Part shown: positions 36,201 to 46,695 of the stretch, in pieces | Layout: each line of letters begins with the position of its first letter | How positions within the stretch are numbered: the stretch's first letter is position 1 | Assembly: GCA_003116995.1 (NCBI GenBank) | Contig: BDSL01000039.1 | Coordinates: 124,001-188,000 of the forward strand | DNA length: 64,000 nt | Reading direction: 5' to 3' | From: Yamagishiella unicocca | Taxonomy: Eukaryota > Chlorophyta > Chlorophyceae > Chlamydomonadales > Volvocaceae | Program-made: the position numbers and the translations under genes | The notes under the pieces: generated by a model | The model's input: only the letters and a program-made list of their open reading frames with translations | Databases searched by the model: none | What the model was told of the DNA's origin: nothing

Positions 36201-39200
36201 AGCTGGACGTCGCGGATGACGGTGTGCGCGTGGCCGTGACTAACAACCGCGGCGACGAAGGCGTAGTTCAGCAGCAGCAGCAGGCGCTCAAGCGCCGGCC
36301 CATCGCCACAGCCCACAAGGTGCCGCACCAAGTACTTGAGGGTGTAGCGTGAGGGGCTGACGTTGCCATCAATGATTGTGGACAGCAGCTTCTCGGCAAT
36401 CAGCCGGTGGCCCTGTACCACGTCCACCGAATACGCGGACGAGGTGCTCATGAGCCAGTCCGCCAGAGACTTGTGCAGGGTGTACAGGTGGTGCTCGTCC
36501 ACGTAAAAGGTGACCGGGTAGCCTGGTAGCTGCTCCAGAGCGCCGTGTAGACCCATGGCATGGATCAGCGACTCAGGCAAGGGCTCCTGGGCCGCCAGGA
36601 GCACCGCCAGCAGCTCCCGGATCCGCTCCCGCTCTTCTTCATTACGATGGGCCATGCTCGCGGCGAAGACTTGGCCGTACGCCCGGTAGAGGTCGTCCAG
36701 CTGTGGAAGGTTGTGGAGTGGTGGCGGCAGAGCGAGCTGCGATGCCCCGTCGGTGTTGGTGTTGAAGCAGTTTTTGATCACAGTGTTGTAAACGAGGACG
36801 CCGCCGCCGGCGCTGACAGGATAGGCTCCAGGAGCCATCTTGGTGTTCCCATACATCTGCGGGGTCACGGCTTCGCGCAGCTGCGTCGGACTAAGATACT
36901 GCACATCGCCTTTGAATGAGCGGTCCAGGGAGGCGCGGATGTTTCCGGCCAGAGCGCTCTCCCTCGTGGTCAAGATGAACCGCACGCAATTTGGCAAGGT
37001 CTTTAGCTGCTTCACCAGGAGCTGGTAGATCTTGTTACCGCACACAGCGACCGCTGCTAGCTGGTTTTTGGCGGCCGACGTGTCGCCGTCGTGGTCAGCA
37101 GGGCTCGATGGGGGTTCGGCCTCATCGAGCGCGTCCACTAGCAGAACGATCTTCAGCGACGCATCGATTCGCAGCAGGTGGTCGATGGGTTCGAACAGTA
37201 GCTTCTTGAAGGCTACCGCCGGGTCTGTCGTCTGAGCCAGCTCGACGGTGTTGGCTGAGAGGAGGTGGGCCCGGAATGCTGGTATCCTGGCGGCAGACGA
37301 GTAAGGGACATGAGGGACATGACGCAGCAGGCGGCGGCGAGCACGCGTGGCAAAACATGATAAGTCGTCAGCGTGTAGGGCGGCAATGGATATAGTGGCT
37401 ACGACCCATGCAAGCCTCCCGTGTGCACCAACCCACGCAACACCTGACGGATTACATTAGCGCATTTGCAGTCAACCCCTTCGTCACGCGACGCACGCAC
37501 TGTTCACACCTACCTCTCCGAGATTTGGAACGCGAGGCTCTTAAGCGCGTTCACTGGGTCCAGCCGCCTCTGGTCGCTGTACTTCGCGAAATGGTGCGCG
37601 GTCACAAGGCCCTTCTGGCACAGGGCTGCTGACACGGTGGACTTGCCCTCGCCCGCACCCGCCAGCACGCACACCACGCGAGGTCCGCGCGACCAGCAGG
37701 AGCTTAGCCACTGCTCCACAGGCCGGAAGTTCCACTTGGTATCCCTGGAGCGATCAAGCAGGCGGCGCAGGTCGATGCTGTACGACAATGGCTGCAGCAT
37801 GAGCATCAGCTTGAGCCGGTCGTTGAAGACGTCTACCGAGCCGTGCTCCGCTTGCACTCGCGACAAGATCATATGCTTGTCTTCCTTCTTGTAGCACTCA
37901 GCCCGCCGCACGTCGAGGCTGCTGACCAGCGTAACTCGATCCAGTGCGGTGAGCGGCATGTGAAGGCCGTTGGGCCCGTGCTTCTTGAGGGCGGCCGCCC
38001 ACTCGAAGATGCACCAGGCCCGGGCGGCGGGGTTGCGTGCGTCTGCCTTGTCCAGCTGGCTCGTCCCCATCACGACCACAGTGCCGTACCCTGCAGCCCT
38101 GACCACCTCCGTGAAAGCCGCCACGTCAGACCTCTGGTAGCCGGAGTCCGCATGCTGCGCCGCATGCATGTGTAATGGAATTACCTGTGTCAGTCCGCCG
38201 AGCACAGCTAGGGAGCTTCTTTCTTGATGCCCCTAATGTGAGAGCGAGACCTTCATGCTATCCTAGAGGAAAGTGAGACAAGCAGCCACACTGGCCGGAC
38301 TGCGCGGATCGCATCCAAGTACACGACTCTTGCGGAGCGCAGCACGCGCCGCGCAGGGCTGGGTCATTGCGCCTCGCTGGTTACCTGGTTCACAGCCACG
38401 ATGTCTATCCAAACGCGCGTCTCCTCCGTGGCGCTGGCAAGGAAGCCCTCAATGCCCGCCAGCAGGCCCTCGAAGCTGTTGGCCCAGGCGTGACTGATGA
38501 AATAGTGCGGGACGCCCACGTCCCGCGGGTCCACCAGGTGGGTCAGCTCAGCCAGGCGGCACTTGTGGTCGCTGGTAACCCGCTTCACCCAGTCGTTCAC
38601 ATCGGAGGTCGTCGTGGCGCCTGAGTAGTCATCGCCCGTGTACAATTGGTACTGCTCCCGAATGATGTCCCTTAGCCTTCGCAGGCCCCGCAGCGTGATG
38701 CCCTTGGATACGACTGCTTTGCTCCTGATGTCTGGAGGGTTGCAAACAAGCGCGTGCAGCTGTAGGCGCGGAGAAGGGGCTTGACGCAAGGGACGGAGAA
38801 CGCACTGACAAGCAGGCGGGTGGATGAGGCAACTGACAAGGGGTAAACGAGACAAGATGCCGTACAGCCGCATCCATTGCGACGCGACGTAGTAATAATT
38901 GTTATGGCGCATCCATCCTTGAAACGGTATCAGGTACGTGCATGTTTGAATGCAGTGCGGGCGGATGGCAAAAGCATACGCACGATGTAATTGATGGTGG
39001 TACCATGTCAAACGCAGATGCAGATAAAGCGATAGGGTGTTGCTTGCTTACCAATTTGGATGCCGTGGACTGTCAGGCTCGTACAGGGTACCGTCTTCAC
39101 TCGACACCACGCCCAGCGGGCCAGCCCCAAGGCAGTCAAGAGGCTGCAAGCCCCTGCACGCAAATCCACAAATGTTCGCAACCAAACGACTGATTTTACG

Positions 39201-39906
39201 GTGAGATCCGCACACCGAGTTAAGGCTCACTTCCCAGTACGTTTAAGCGACAGGGGTGGACAGCAAGTCATAAATCCATCCCTACGCCCCTCTACGCCCA
39301 GGTCGGTTGGCTGCAGGAATCGCGCAAGACCAACAGGAAAGGTGCATGCCGGTACCATCACAGATCTAGATACGTACCTAGCATCCGAAGCACTGCGACA
39401 GGTCCCTTCACTGTTATGTCAGTTGATGTGCATCGGGGCTTCCGATTTTCGGCCGGGCAAGCAGGTGTGCTGACGTACAAGCCGCCTGAGCCGCAGCTGC
39501 CGCTAGCATCGCTCGGGCCTGGAGCGGAGCCCAACGGCAGGGTGATGGTCGGTAATGGGAGCAGGGGTAAAGTAGGGTCAGGGGTGCCCATATTCATGGA
39601 ATTGTGGCAATACGATAAGATATGGGGCCGTTGCGGTTAGCCTACCGGTATATCCGGGTCATCGTACAGTGGGCTGGTCCCCGATTTTCCGTTCTCACGG
39701 GACCCCCGGCTTTGTTGCCACCAAAAGTCACCAAAACGAGCGCCGAACTGTGCGCACGAGCACGAATAATCAGTCCGCGCTGTGGCGGCAATTAACGGAC
39801 GATCAATATCCACCTTACCTGGTGATTGGGCAGCAGCGTCGGTTGCTTCGGTTGCCCCTTCACCATCGCTGCTGCTGGTAACCTTCAAATGTTGCACTCC
39901 TCGCAC
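27273..39906 (-). CDS. TIR-like / NACHT / 22x WD40 STAND (NLR-like) protein
   Basis: A giant signal-transduction NTPase of about 1,845 residues. Exons before the repeats: 39906-39819 (ATG), 39518-39378, 39153-39052, 38731-38385, 38154-37514 and 37286-35945; all phases agree. N-terminal region (about residues 140-290): a TIR-like domain with [26 protein letters not shown], and WCIFE with Glu at about 277, the place of the catalytic Glu in TIR NADases. NACHT-type NTPase: Walker A GAGEGKST (about 392-399) and Walker [12 protein letters not shown] (about 485-495). A helical region follows to about residue 887. Then come 22 WD40 repeats, one per exon, and a stop at 27273 reached by reading past the last repeat. 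This layout (effector, NTPase switch, repeat sensor) is that of STAND/NLR proteins used in immunity or programmed death in plants, fungi and bacteria. A role in self/non-self sensing here is inference. The ATG at 39906 and the final exon are the least certain parts; an extra 3' exon after a donor at 27311 is possible. Confidence 0.88.
32588..32785 (+). repeat. Dispersed ~200-bp repeat inside a WD40 intron
   Basis: Partner, in opposite orientation, of the block at about 26280-26520. It lies between the exons for WD40 repeats 9 and 10. Identity is patchy but extends over several blocks in the same order. Confidence 0.7.
34118..34199 (+). repeat. AAC-tailed dispersed repeat (intronic)
   Basis: Forward, diverged copy in the intron between WD40 repeats 4 and 5; it ends GGGGCCCACTGTCACAGT. 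Confidence 0.75.
34596..34679 (-). repeat. AAC-tailed dispersed repeat (intronic)
   Basis: Reverse copy with three tail triplets in the intron between WD40 repeats 3 and 4. It is complete to the GTGTCAGGCGACG end and is followed by the AGAAAGACTGAGGA flank seen at other copies. Confidence 0.85.
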
Positions 39907-41913
39907 CCCTGGTTGCTTGTCGCCGCCGCATCGGAGCCCATCCCTCAGGGGCGTACCCTGCCGCTCCGCCGGGAGTGCAGGAGGAGGGGGGCGGCAGCGA
40001 AATCAACATATCGCGGATGGAGATGCCACAGCTTGTGCCAACCTAAGCTACTGCCATGCAGAGTTGCTGCCGTTCGTGCCTCCCTACGTCGCTATCGCCT
40101 GCACTCTTTGCGTTGTTGCGGCAAACCAGCCAGCGAGCCTTACTTAAGGGAGATCTTTCTCCGAACATACTAGCTAGCTATTCCCCCTGGTTGGAGCATT
40201 GACGTTAGTCATGCCACGGTGCAGGAGGTGACTGACGTGCTAGCCGTCTGAACCAGTGGGCCAGGCGCGTACGTCAGATGGACCGCTTGCCGGAGGGCGC
40301 GAACAGGACACGGAGTGAGAGACACGGCATACGCCCGTGCCTTGCCATGAAGCCAGGCCGTTTGGAAAATCCCTGTCCCTCCCTCATCCCCCGTGTTAGA
40401 GACTCCATTAAGCCCAGCCTATCTTCGGCAACACGGAAAAATCAACAGTGTACGAGCATATGCATGCATCCATGTCCTGATCCGTGGATCGAGTTTTATT
40501 TGCTACTGCTTTACTGACGTATGAGGAAGCTAGCACAGGAGCAAGCCGTGTTCGCACACCCCTGAAGCCTTTGGGAAGTCCATACAACGTTAATATCGGC
40601 CTACATAGCGCGACCACACACCTCTTCAAGCTGGCTTCCAGGTGCGTTAAGATTGCTCATCTTTGTCACGCAAAGCAGGCCTGTGCTTCAGATCAGTGCT
40701 TGGAACAAGTACCGGTGTATATGGCTTTCGCACTGCAGCCGCAGTCACAACATTTGCCTCAGTTCCAGTAAATTGTGTTGAGAAACGCTTTTGCTCACCA
40801 TTTAGGTATTTGCCCCGTTGGCAGTCCGTTATGGTCGTCGCTGAACAGGCCCGATCCCCATTGAAGGTGGGCACCAGAGATGAGGTACAGTGGCTTGCTG
40901 TGAAGTAAAGATGATATGCAGGAGCCTTCAGGCCATAAGAAGGAACTGTTGGCAATGTATTACGGCAACATACGCTCTGGGCTCGATCGTCATTCCTGTA
41001 GTTATCCACCCAATATCAGTATGTAAAATTCAATTTGCTTGTATGTAATGGACTGATTACGAACATCAGGGCGCCGGTACAATGTTTCCTAGTACGACCC
41101 TGCAGTTGGTGACCTGAAGATCCGGAATCCACCAGTCAACCGTTATGGATTCCCAAGGAAGGCTTCTGTTGCGCTGACTGTGAACGCAAGTTACTAGCAA
41201 ATATTAGCGCTCGGAAACGCACGCATCAGCAGCCTCCGACCGAAGCACAGGCGCGCGGAATGTCGCGGAAGCTCGAACGGGCAACGGTGCGACCTGCCGA
41301 CGGCTTGGCCCACGTTTGCAACGCATCGCTCCCATGGCTGGGAAGAATTAAAACCTGGAAAAGTAAGAGCTCGAGACCCTCCTCCTAGCACCCCATAGAC
41401 ATACGACGACATACGTCATACCTATGAAAGTCACCAGCCGTAAGTTACATCGTATACCGACACACCGAAGCGCATATGTAACACGACCCGTCGAGTCGAT
41501 TGGAAGTTCATTTATCACAAAGTCAAGGGCTAAACCTCTGCTCAGCCACTTTACCGGCTTCCTCTACCCCCCTTGTGCAGTCGGACTGGATCATGTGCCC
41601 CGGGGGGAGGAACGCCGACCTTCCAGTCTGCAGGGCTATCCTCCCGCCACCTGCTGGGTCGTGGTGTCTCGGCACATAACCGCTCGTTCATGTCCCATCC
41701 GACAAAGAACAGCTGGCCAATGTCGTCAATAGTTAATAGCTTGTAATTATGGTAGCTAGAGTACCGTATTCCCTGATGCAGTGTACGTGATGTGGCACTT
41801 CATGCCAGCGAGTGTGGCCTGTCTCCATAGAGACGTCGCAGCCTTCATTATTGCGTACGCTTTCAAATGAGTCGTTGTCGCAAAGAAAAAATCAAGCCCG
41901 TCGCATTCAGTGC
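39907..41913. other. Unassigned region between two minus-strand genes
   Basis: Upstream flank of the NACHT-WD40 gene and 3' flank of the DUF2252 gene. A TTACA near 41446 reads as a minus-strand TGTAA, a plausible polyadenylation signal about 470 bases beyond the DUF2252 stop. No exon, RNA gene or repeat recognised in the rest. Confidence 0.4.
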
Positions 41914-44900
41914 TCAGCACAGCCTTCCAATTCCTACCGCCGGGCCGTCCCCAGTGTAGCTGTCAGAGAAAAGGTTGTAATCGTGATCTACCTGTTTAGC
42001 GTACGCCAACCCAACTTTTGCCACCTCATCTGAAAATTCGCTCCGGCGGCCCCTTGTCATGTCGTACACGAGGTCTTCGAACGAGGCGGGCATACCCAGG
42101 GCCCTATTTCCGAGAAGGAGCAGTATGGCGGTAAGGCAGTTGGAATGCATGAAGAGTCAGCCCCATGGCATTGAGGAAAAAGGCGGGAGGAGTTGGTACG
42201 CAGCCTCCCAACACGCTGAGGTGCAGTGTAAGCATATTGGAGGTTGCCGGTGCGGAGGCGACAAAAGTTGAATGGCGGAAAAGGCAGCGTGGCCTCGCAA
42301 CAGCGGCTGTGCAATCTACCAATCCTCACCGCATCTATCCAGTAGAATTACTGCCTAGGATTACGCTGTTATATACCCACAACTTCCGTCCGACCCATTT
42401 GGCTTGGTTGCGGGTTATTACGTTATTCTTTGGACCGACGCCAACACTAACAGATCACTCATCAGCAAAATCCGCGACTTCCTGCGACAGCGGTTGTGTC
42501 TCACTCAATGCCCCCATCGTGCCCTCCCCCAAATCCAGACACGGTCACATCGAGCATTAACTTGGCGAGCGAGGTATCCCTGTTGGCCAAACCTGCCCAG
42601 CCTTCCGCACCCCAGCCTTCCGCACCCCCTCCGCGTGTCATGGTAACAGTATCTGCCTAGCTGCGTATCTGCCCAATCCATCAACCCATGCATCTACCAA
42701 TCCACCCAGCAGCGCAACACGTAACTCACCCTTTGGAGGAGCGGGAGTGCGCATTAGCCAGCATGATGCCCCACTGATCTGCCAAGTCAAACAGCGTCTT
42801 TTCGTTCAGATTCGAAACCAGGTTGAGCGCCTTCTTGTACGGCGACCGCTCGCGGACCGAGTAGTAAGCTCCATCGAGCTTCACGTAGCCCAGATGCTTG
42901 TCCGGCCTGCCCAGCCACACAAATAGACGATCAGGATGAGTACATTGGAGCAAGACCTGGCAGCTACGTGCTTGGAGCACATCTGGCCGAGCCGGATCCA
43001 TGTACGACAGAGCGGGTGGGCGGGTCGTGCCTTGCCATCAGCAGCCTTAATTCCGTCCAAGCTAGCACCATGTGGGTCCCTCCTTCCCTACACACCTCTG
43101 TCTTCTCCGTCTCCCTCAGTGTCAGGCGATGTGCCCGATGGTTCTACCTTTTGGTCTGGGACCCACTGGAACCGTTACAACAACCATGTGGGTCTACCAT
43201 CGACACCGCCCCTTGCGGCTCCGTTGCGGGCATCTCCTGGTCATCTACGCAAAACGGCGGGCGACGCAACCAGCAGGTCTGCGCGGCCCCCTACCTCATG
43301 GCTCCCTCTCGCCGCGGTCCCCCTACCTCATGGCTCCCTTTCGACGCAGTCCCCCTACCTCTTGGCTCCCTCTCGATGCAGTCCCCCTACCTCTTGGCAC
43401 CCCCTCGACGCAGTCCCTCTACCTCATGGCACCCTCACGACGCAGTCCCCCTGCCTCTTGGCACCCTCCCAACCCTCCCACCGCGAGCCTGCCTCGATCT
43501 CACGCACTTGCTGACGAGGCTCCTGTACGCCAAGACAGCGCGGTCCGCGTCGTTGGCCACGTTGTCGTTCACCGCCTTCCGCTGGGCTTCCGTGAGGTAC
43601 TGGTAGATGGCGGGTTTGCCCTGCTGCTTGACGTCCAGAATGCGGTCATCGTCTGTGTTCGGGCTGGCGCCCTCAATGAGCACGTAGTACCTGGATGGAC
43701 GGGTGCCGTGGGAGGAGAGGGTGAGGGAGCAGCGAGCGAGGGGGAGAGCAGAGGTGAGATGCACAGCGGCGAAGGGTGGCGAGGGGCTGCTCAGGTTACG
43801 GAAGCGTGATGAGGGGTTGCTCAGGGTACGGCAGTGTATGTGAGTGGTTGCATTACCAGTGACGCAGGATGTGGCGAAGGGCGCCACGCAAGTAAGCGGT
43901 GGTGGCGCAAGGCGGACGGCAGCCGTTAGTGCACGACGGTGTTTTGCTGAAGGGACACTATTGTGGAAGCCAGCGCTAGCTTCGTCGTTGGAAGCAGCGT
44001 ATCATGACGAGACAGCTTCTGTGTTATCACCAGTTCCGCGGCGCACCGACCTGGACGTGCCCAGCGAGCCTGTTCCCGCGTTCTTGCGGTTTGCCACATC
44101 CAGCACCTTGAAATACGCTGAGTCGCCCTGGAGCGACGAGGTGACCGTTTTGGTGTAGTAATCCACCAGGGCGTCAATGATGTAGTCACGGTCCTTGCTG
44201 CTGAGCGGCTCCAGGTCTTCATTGGACAGGAAGCGCCGCTGGCCGTCGCGACCCACTTTCGTCCACTTGTTCAGCATTTCCTGATCAGGAGGAATGGATA
44301 AGATCGAGGGTTGAAATATACGTGATGATCGGAGTTGGCGCAGGCGCAGCATACGTGATGATCGGAGTTGGCGCAGCATACGTGATGATCGGGGTTGGCG
44401 CAGGCGCAGCCTGCCGGTGCGGACGAATGGTAGTGATTGGGATTGCGATCAGAGACTTCGTCGATGTAAGGCAAGGGATGGGTGGGAAGTCGTTCATCGT
44501 CCACCGGTTTGGTTAGTGCCGACGTACAGAGCGTCACGCAGGACTCTGCCAAGCTGACTCGAGGCGAGCACAGCACGCAGCGAGCACAGCACGCAGCGAG
44601 CACAGCACGCAGCGTCGAATTACGCCGTGGCACCTCGTGTCTGGATGCACACACGTCAGCATGCAGCGAGGCCAGCGCTTACCACCCGCGTTCGGTTTCG
44701 GTCCTTTTGGCCACCCAGCTCTCCGGACCCGGCTTTATCGGACAGCAGCTGCCGGATCATGCCACTCGCGTATTCGCGATCGATGGTGTATGCGGTTGCC
44801 TTGTCGTCCTTTGAGAGCTTCTTCAGCTGCGTGGGCGAGCGATGGGCGCGCGGGCGGCGTCAGGACAGGCAAGGTCAGTAGTACTCGAGGATTTGAACCG

Positions 44901-46695
44901 AGCTACCTGTGCTCTACGCAGAGCGCAATCCATATAGCCCGGCCACGAAAGCCGGCCACATGGATTGGCCCCTTCGTTCGAACTTCTGCATTTAATCCAT
45001 GACGCGCAATGCAAGTTGACAGGGGTTGCGAAAATGTTCCCAGGCAACGGTATGCAGTCCTAACAACGGCTCGCTCTTACAAGCGGGCCAGCCAAACACG
45101 TGGCATGGTTTCGCTCACGCACCTACCTGGTCCCTGTAGGATCCGGCAAACGTTCTAACGAAGGAGGAAGCCTGCGTGGGTTTGGACTAACAGAGGTCAG
45201 CTCTATGGTAATGTAAGGAAACGCGCTTACAGAGGTGCTCTAAGGAAGTGTAAGGAAACACACTTACAGAGGCGCTCTAATGAAGTGTAAGGAAATCCGC
45301 GAAGCGCTGCATAACCTAACATGTATGTATTATAACAAGTACACAGGTTGGCGATGCATCTGACTGTTCAGCGGGGCCTGGCAAAGTACTTGCCGTCACG
45401 TAGCTGTGAACGGAATAGGACGGAATGGCGATGGCCACTATGCAGCAGCAACAACTCGCCACACACGGACGACATACTCGGGTCAGGCCCACGGACTGGA
45501 ATCTAAATAGACCGCCAGATGGATTCATGCCGTACACGCGTCGTACGTACGTCAGAGTCTGACATGCTGTTGTTCCTTGCAACCAGCACAATAGATGCGG
45601 CCATGCGGTACACGTCGTATAGGTAGTTGGCAACGAAGGCCTCGTCGAAGTCGTTGAGGTCAAACACCACGGCTCCCTTGCCGTTGTCAAACCGTCCCTG
45701 GATCAATGGATGGACGCGTGGCAAAGTAAGAGGATCCTTCTTTGCTTGGAGATCATTCTAGCGATTGGCTTTCCTGGGTTATGAACGCCCGCTCAGCGGT
45801 GCGATCGTGTGTATAGTATATCAACAGACTGCAGGCTTTGATGCTCTGCCACAACCAGGTGAGCTGCTCTCTTGGACAGCTTATCAACCCTGAAGTGCTA
45901 TCTGCTGCTACGCGCCGGTAGCTCCCCTTTTCGGAAGCCTAACAATCCTCGAATGCTGTCTGCTGCCGCCATGCCCGTCACGCTGCTGGGTGCTGCTCTT
46001 TTTGGCAGCCCCACGTGCGTACCGCATTGAGCACGTGCATATCGCCTTGGATCCAGGGGGTGGCCTTTGGATCGTAGAAAGGGCTTTCGGAAATCGTTTT
46101 CTGGTTATCCATGTCGTGGTAGTACAGGAGGTTACTGCCCCGATAGAACTGCGAAAGAAGCCAGCGCCGGGCGGGCGGTAGGTTAGGTCGCGGCAAGGCA
46201 GGTTGGTCGCAAACCAATGCTGCTGGGGATGGATTTGGGGCAGGGGCGCGGCGGGCGGGGTGGGTTGCGGTGACGGGGGCTGGGAAAAAGGCGCGGCCTG
46301 ACACCTATGAAAACGTGCTCTTCAGGCCGTACGGCATTGGAAGCGTGTTTGTCCGGATGCTCCGTCCGGCAGTTGGTAGCAGGCCGTTGGCTGGCGGTTG
46401 GGGCATGGGCCGCGCCCTACCTGCGGCCCCCCCCTTCGAACTAACCCCATGGCGATCAGTTGAGTCATGCTGCAAGGCTGCGCACGGCGCTTACCGTGAA
46501 GGGGGTGACGTGCATCGCTTTCAACTTTGCATCGCAGTCCTCCGGTTCCAGGCCATCGTTGCCCGACTGTAGAACTACTTCGATCTTCTTCTGTCGCTGC
46601 TGTGCGTCAGACACCGAGCCGAGATCAGGTGTATACTGCTTCGCGCCCTGCACGGCGGCCTGCGCTGCAAGAAGCAGCAATAGCGGCAGCCCCAT
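41914..46695 (-). CDS. DUF2252 family protein with predicted signal peptide
   Basis: A complete nine-exon gene coding 480 residues: 46695-46495 (ATG), 46148-46023, 45697-45551, 45171-45127, 44826-44683, 44280-44051, 43690-43508, 42906-42730 and 42103-41914 (stop). Every junction phase fits. The N-terminus MGLPLLLLLAAQAAVQG is a typical secretory signal. The core matches DUF2252 (PF10009), a bacterial-type family with a protein-kinase-like look: HVTPFTFYRGSNLLYYHD, WIQGDMHVLNAGRF, VVFDLNDFDEAFVANYLYDV, RMAASIVL, FAGSYRDQ, AGTGSLGTSRYYVLIEG and LADQWGIMLANAHSRS. The GD-H-N and D-ND-DE motifs resemble the catalytic and metal-binding loops of aminoglycoside-phosphotransferase-like kinases. The activity of the family is not known to me. 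The introns carry several unrelated tandem repeats. Confidence 0.92.
43103..43185 (+). repeat. AAC-tailed dispersed repeat (intronic, well preserved)
   Basis: Forward copy close to the family consensus in the intron between DUF2252 exons 43690-43508 and 42906-42730; it ends CCGTTACAACAACC. Confidence 0.85.
43287..43470. repeat. 32-bp tandem repeat, about six copies (intronic)
   Basis: Unit CCCCCTACCTCATGGCTCCC, then TTTCGACGCAGT, with small changes. It explains the repetitive Ser/Pro/Leu frames on the plus strand. Confidence 0.95.
44320..44612. repeat. Two short tandem arrays (intronic)
   Basis: About 44321-44412: three copies of CGTGATGATCGGAGTTGGCG with variable CAGGCGCAGCATA. About 44560-44612: three copies of the 17-base CGAGCACAGCACGCAGC. 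Both lie in the same DUF2252 intron. Confidence 0.85.
44877..44955 (-). other. tRNA-like fragment
   Basis: The minus strand reads a B-box-like GGTTCAAATCC preceded by GTGGCCGGGCTATATGG, which resembles an A box, and a short hairpin GCTCTGCGTAGAGC. A full cloverleaf with a 7-base anticodon loop does not fold cleanly. I read it as a tRNA pseudogene or SINE head inside a DUF2252 intron. Confidence 0.3.
45196..45300. repeat. ~45-bp tandem repeat (intronic)
   Basis: About two and a half copies of a unit containing GTGTAAGGAAACACACTTAC and AGAGGCGCTCTAA, in the intron after DUF2252 exon 45697-45551. Confidence 0.8.
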
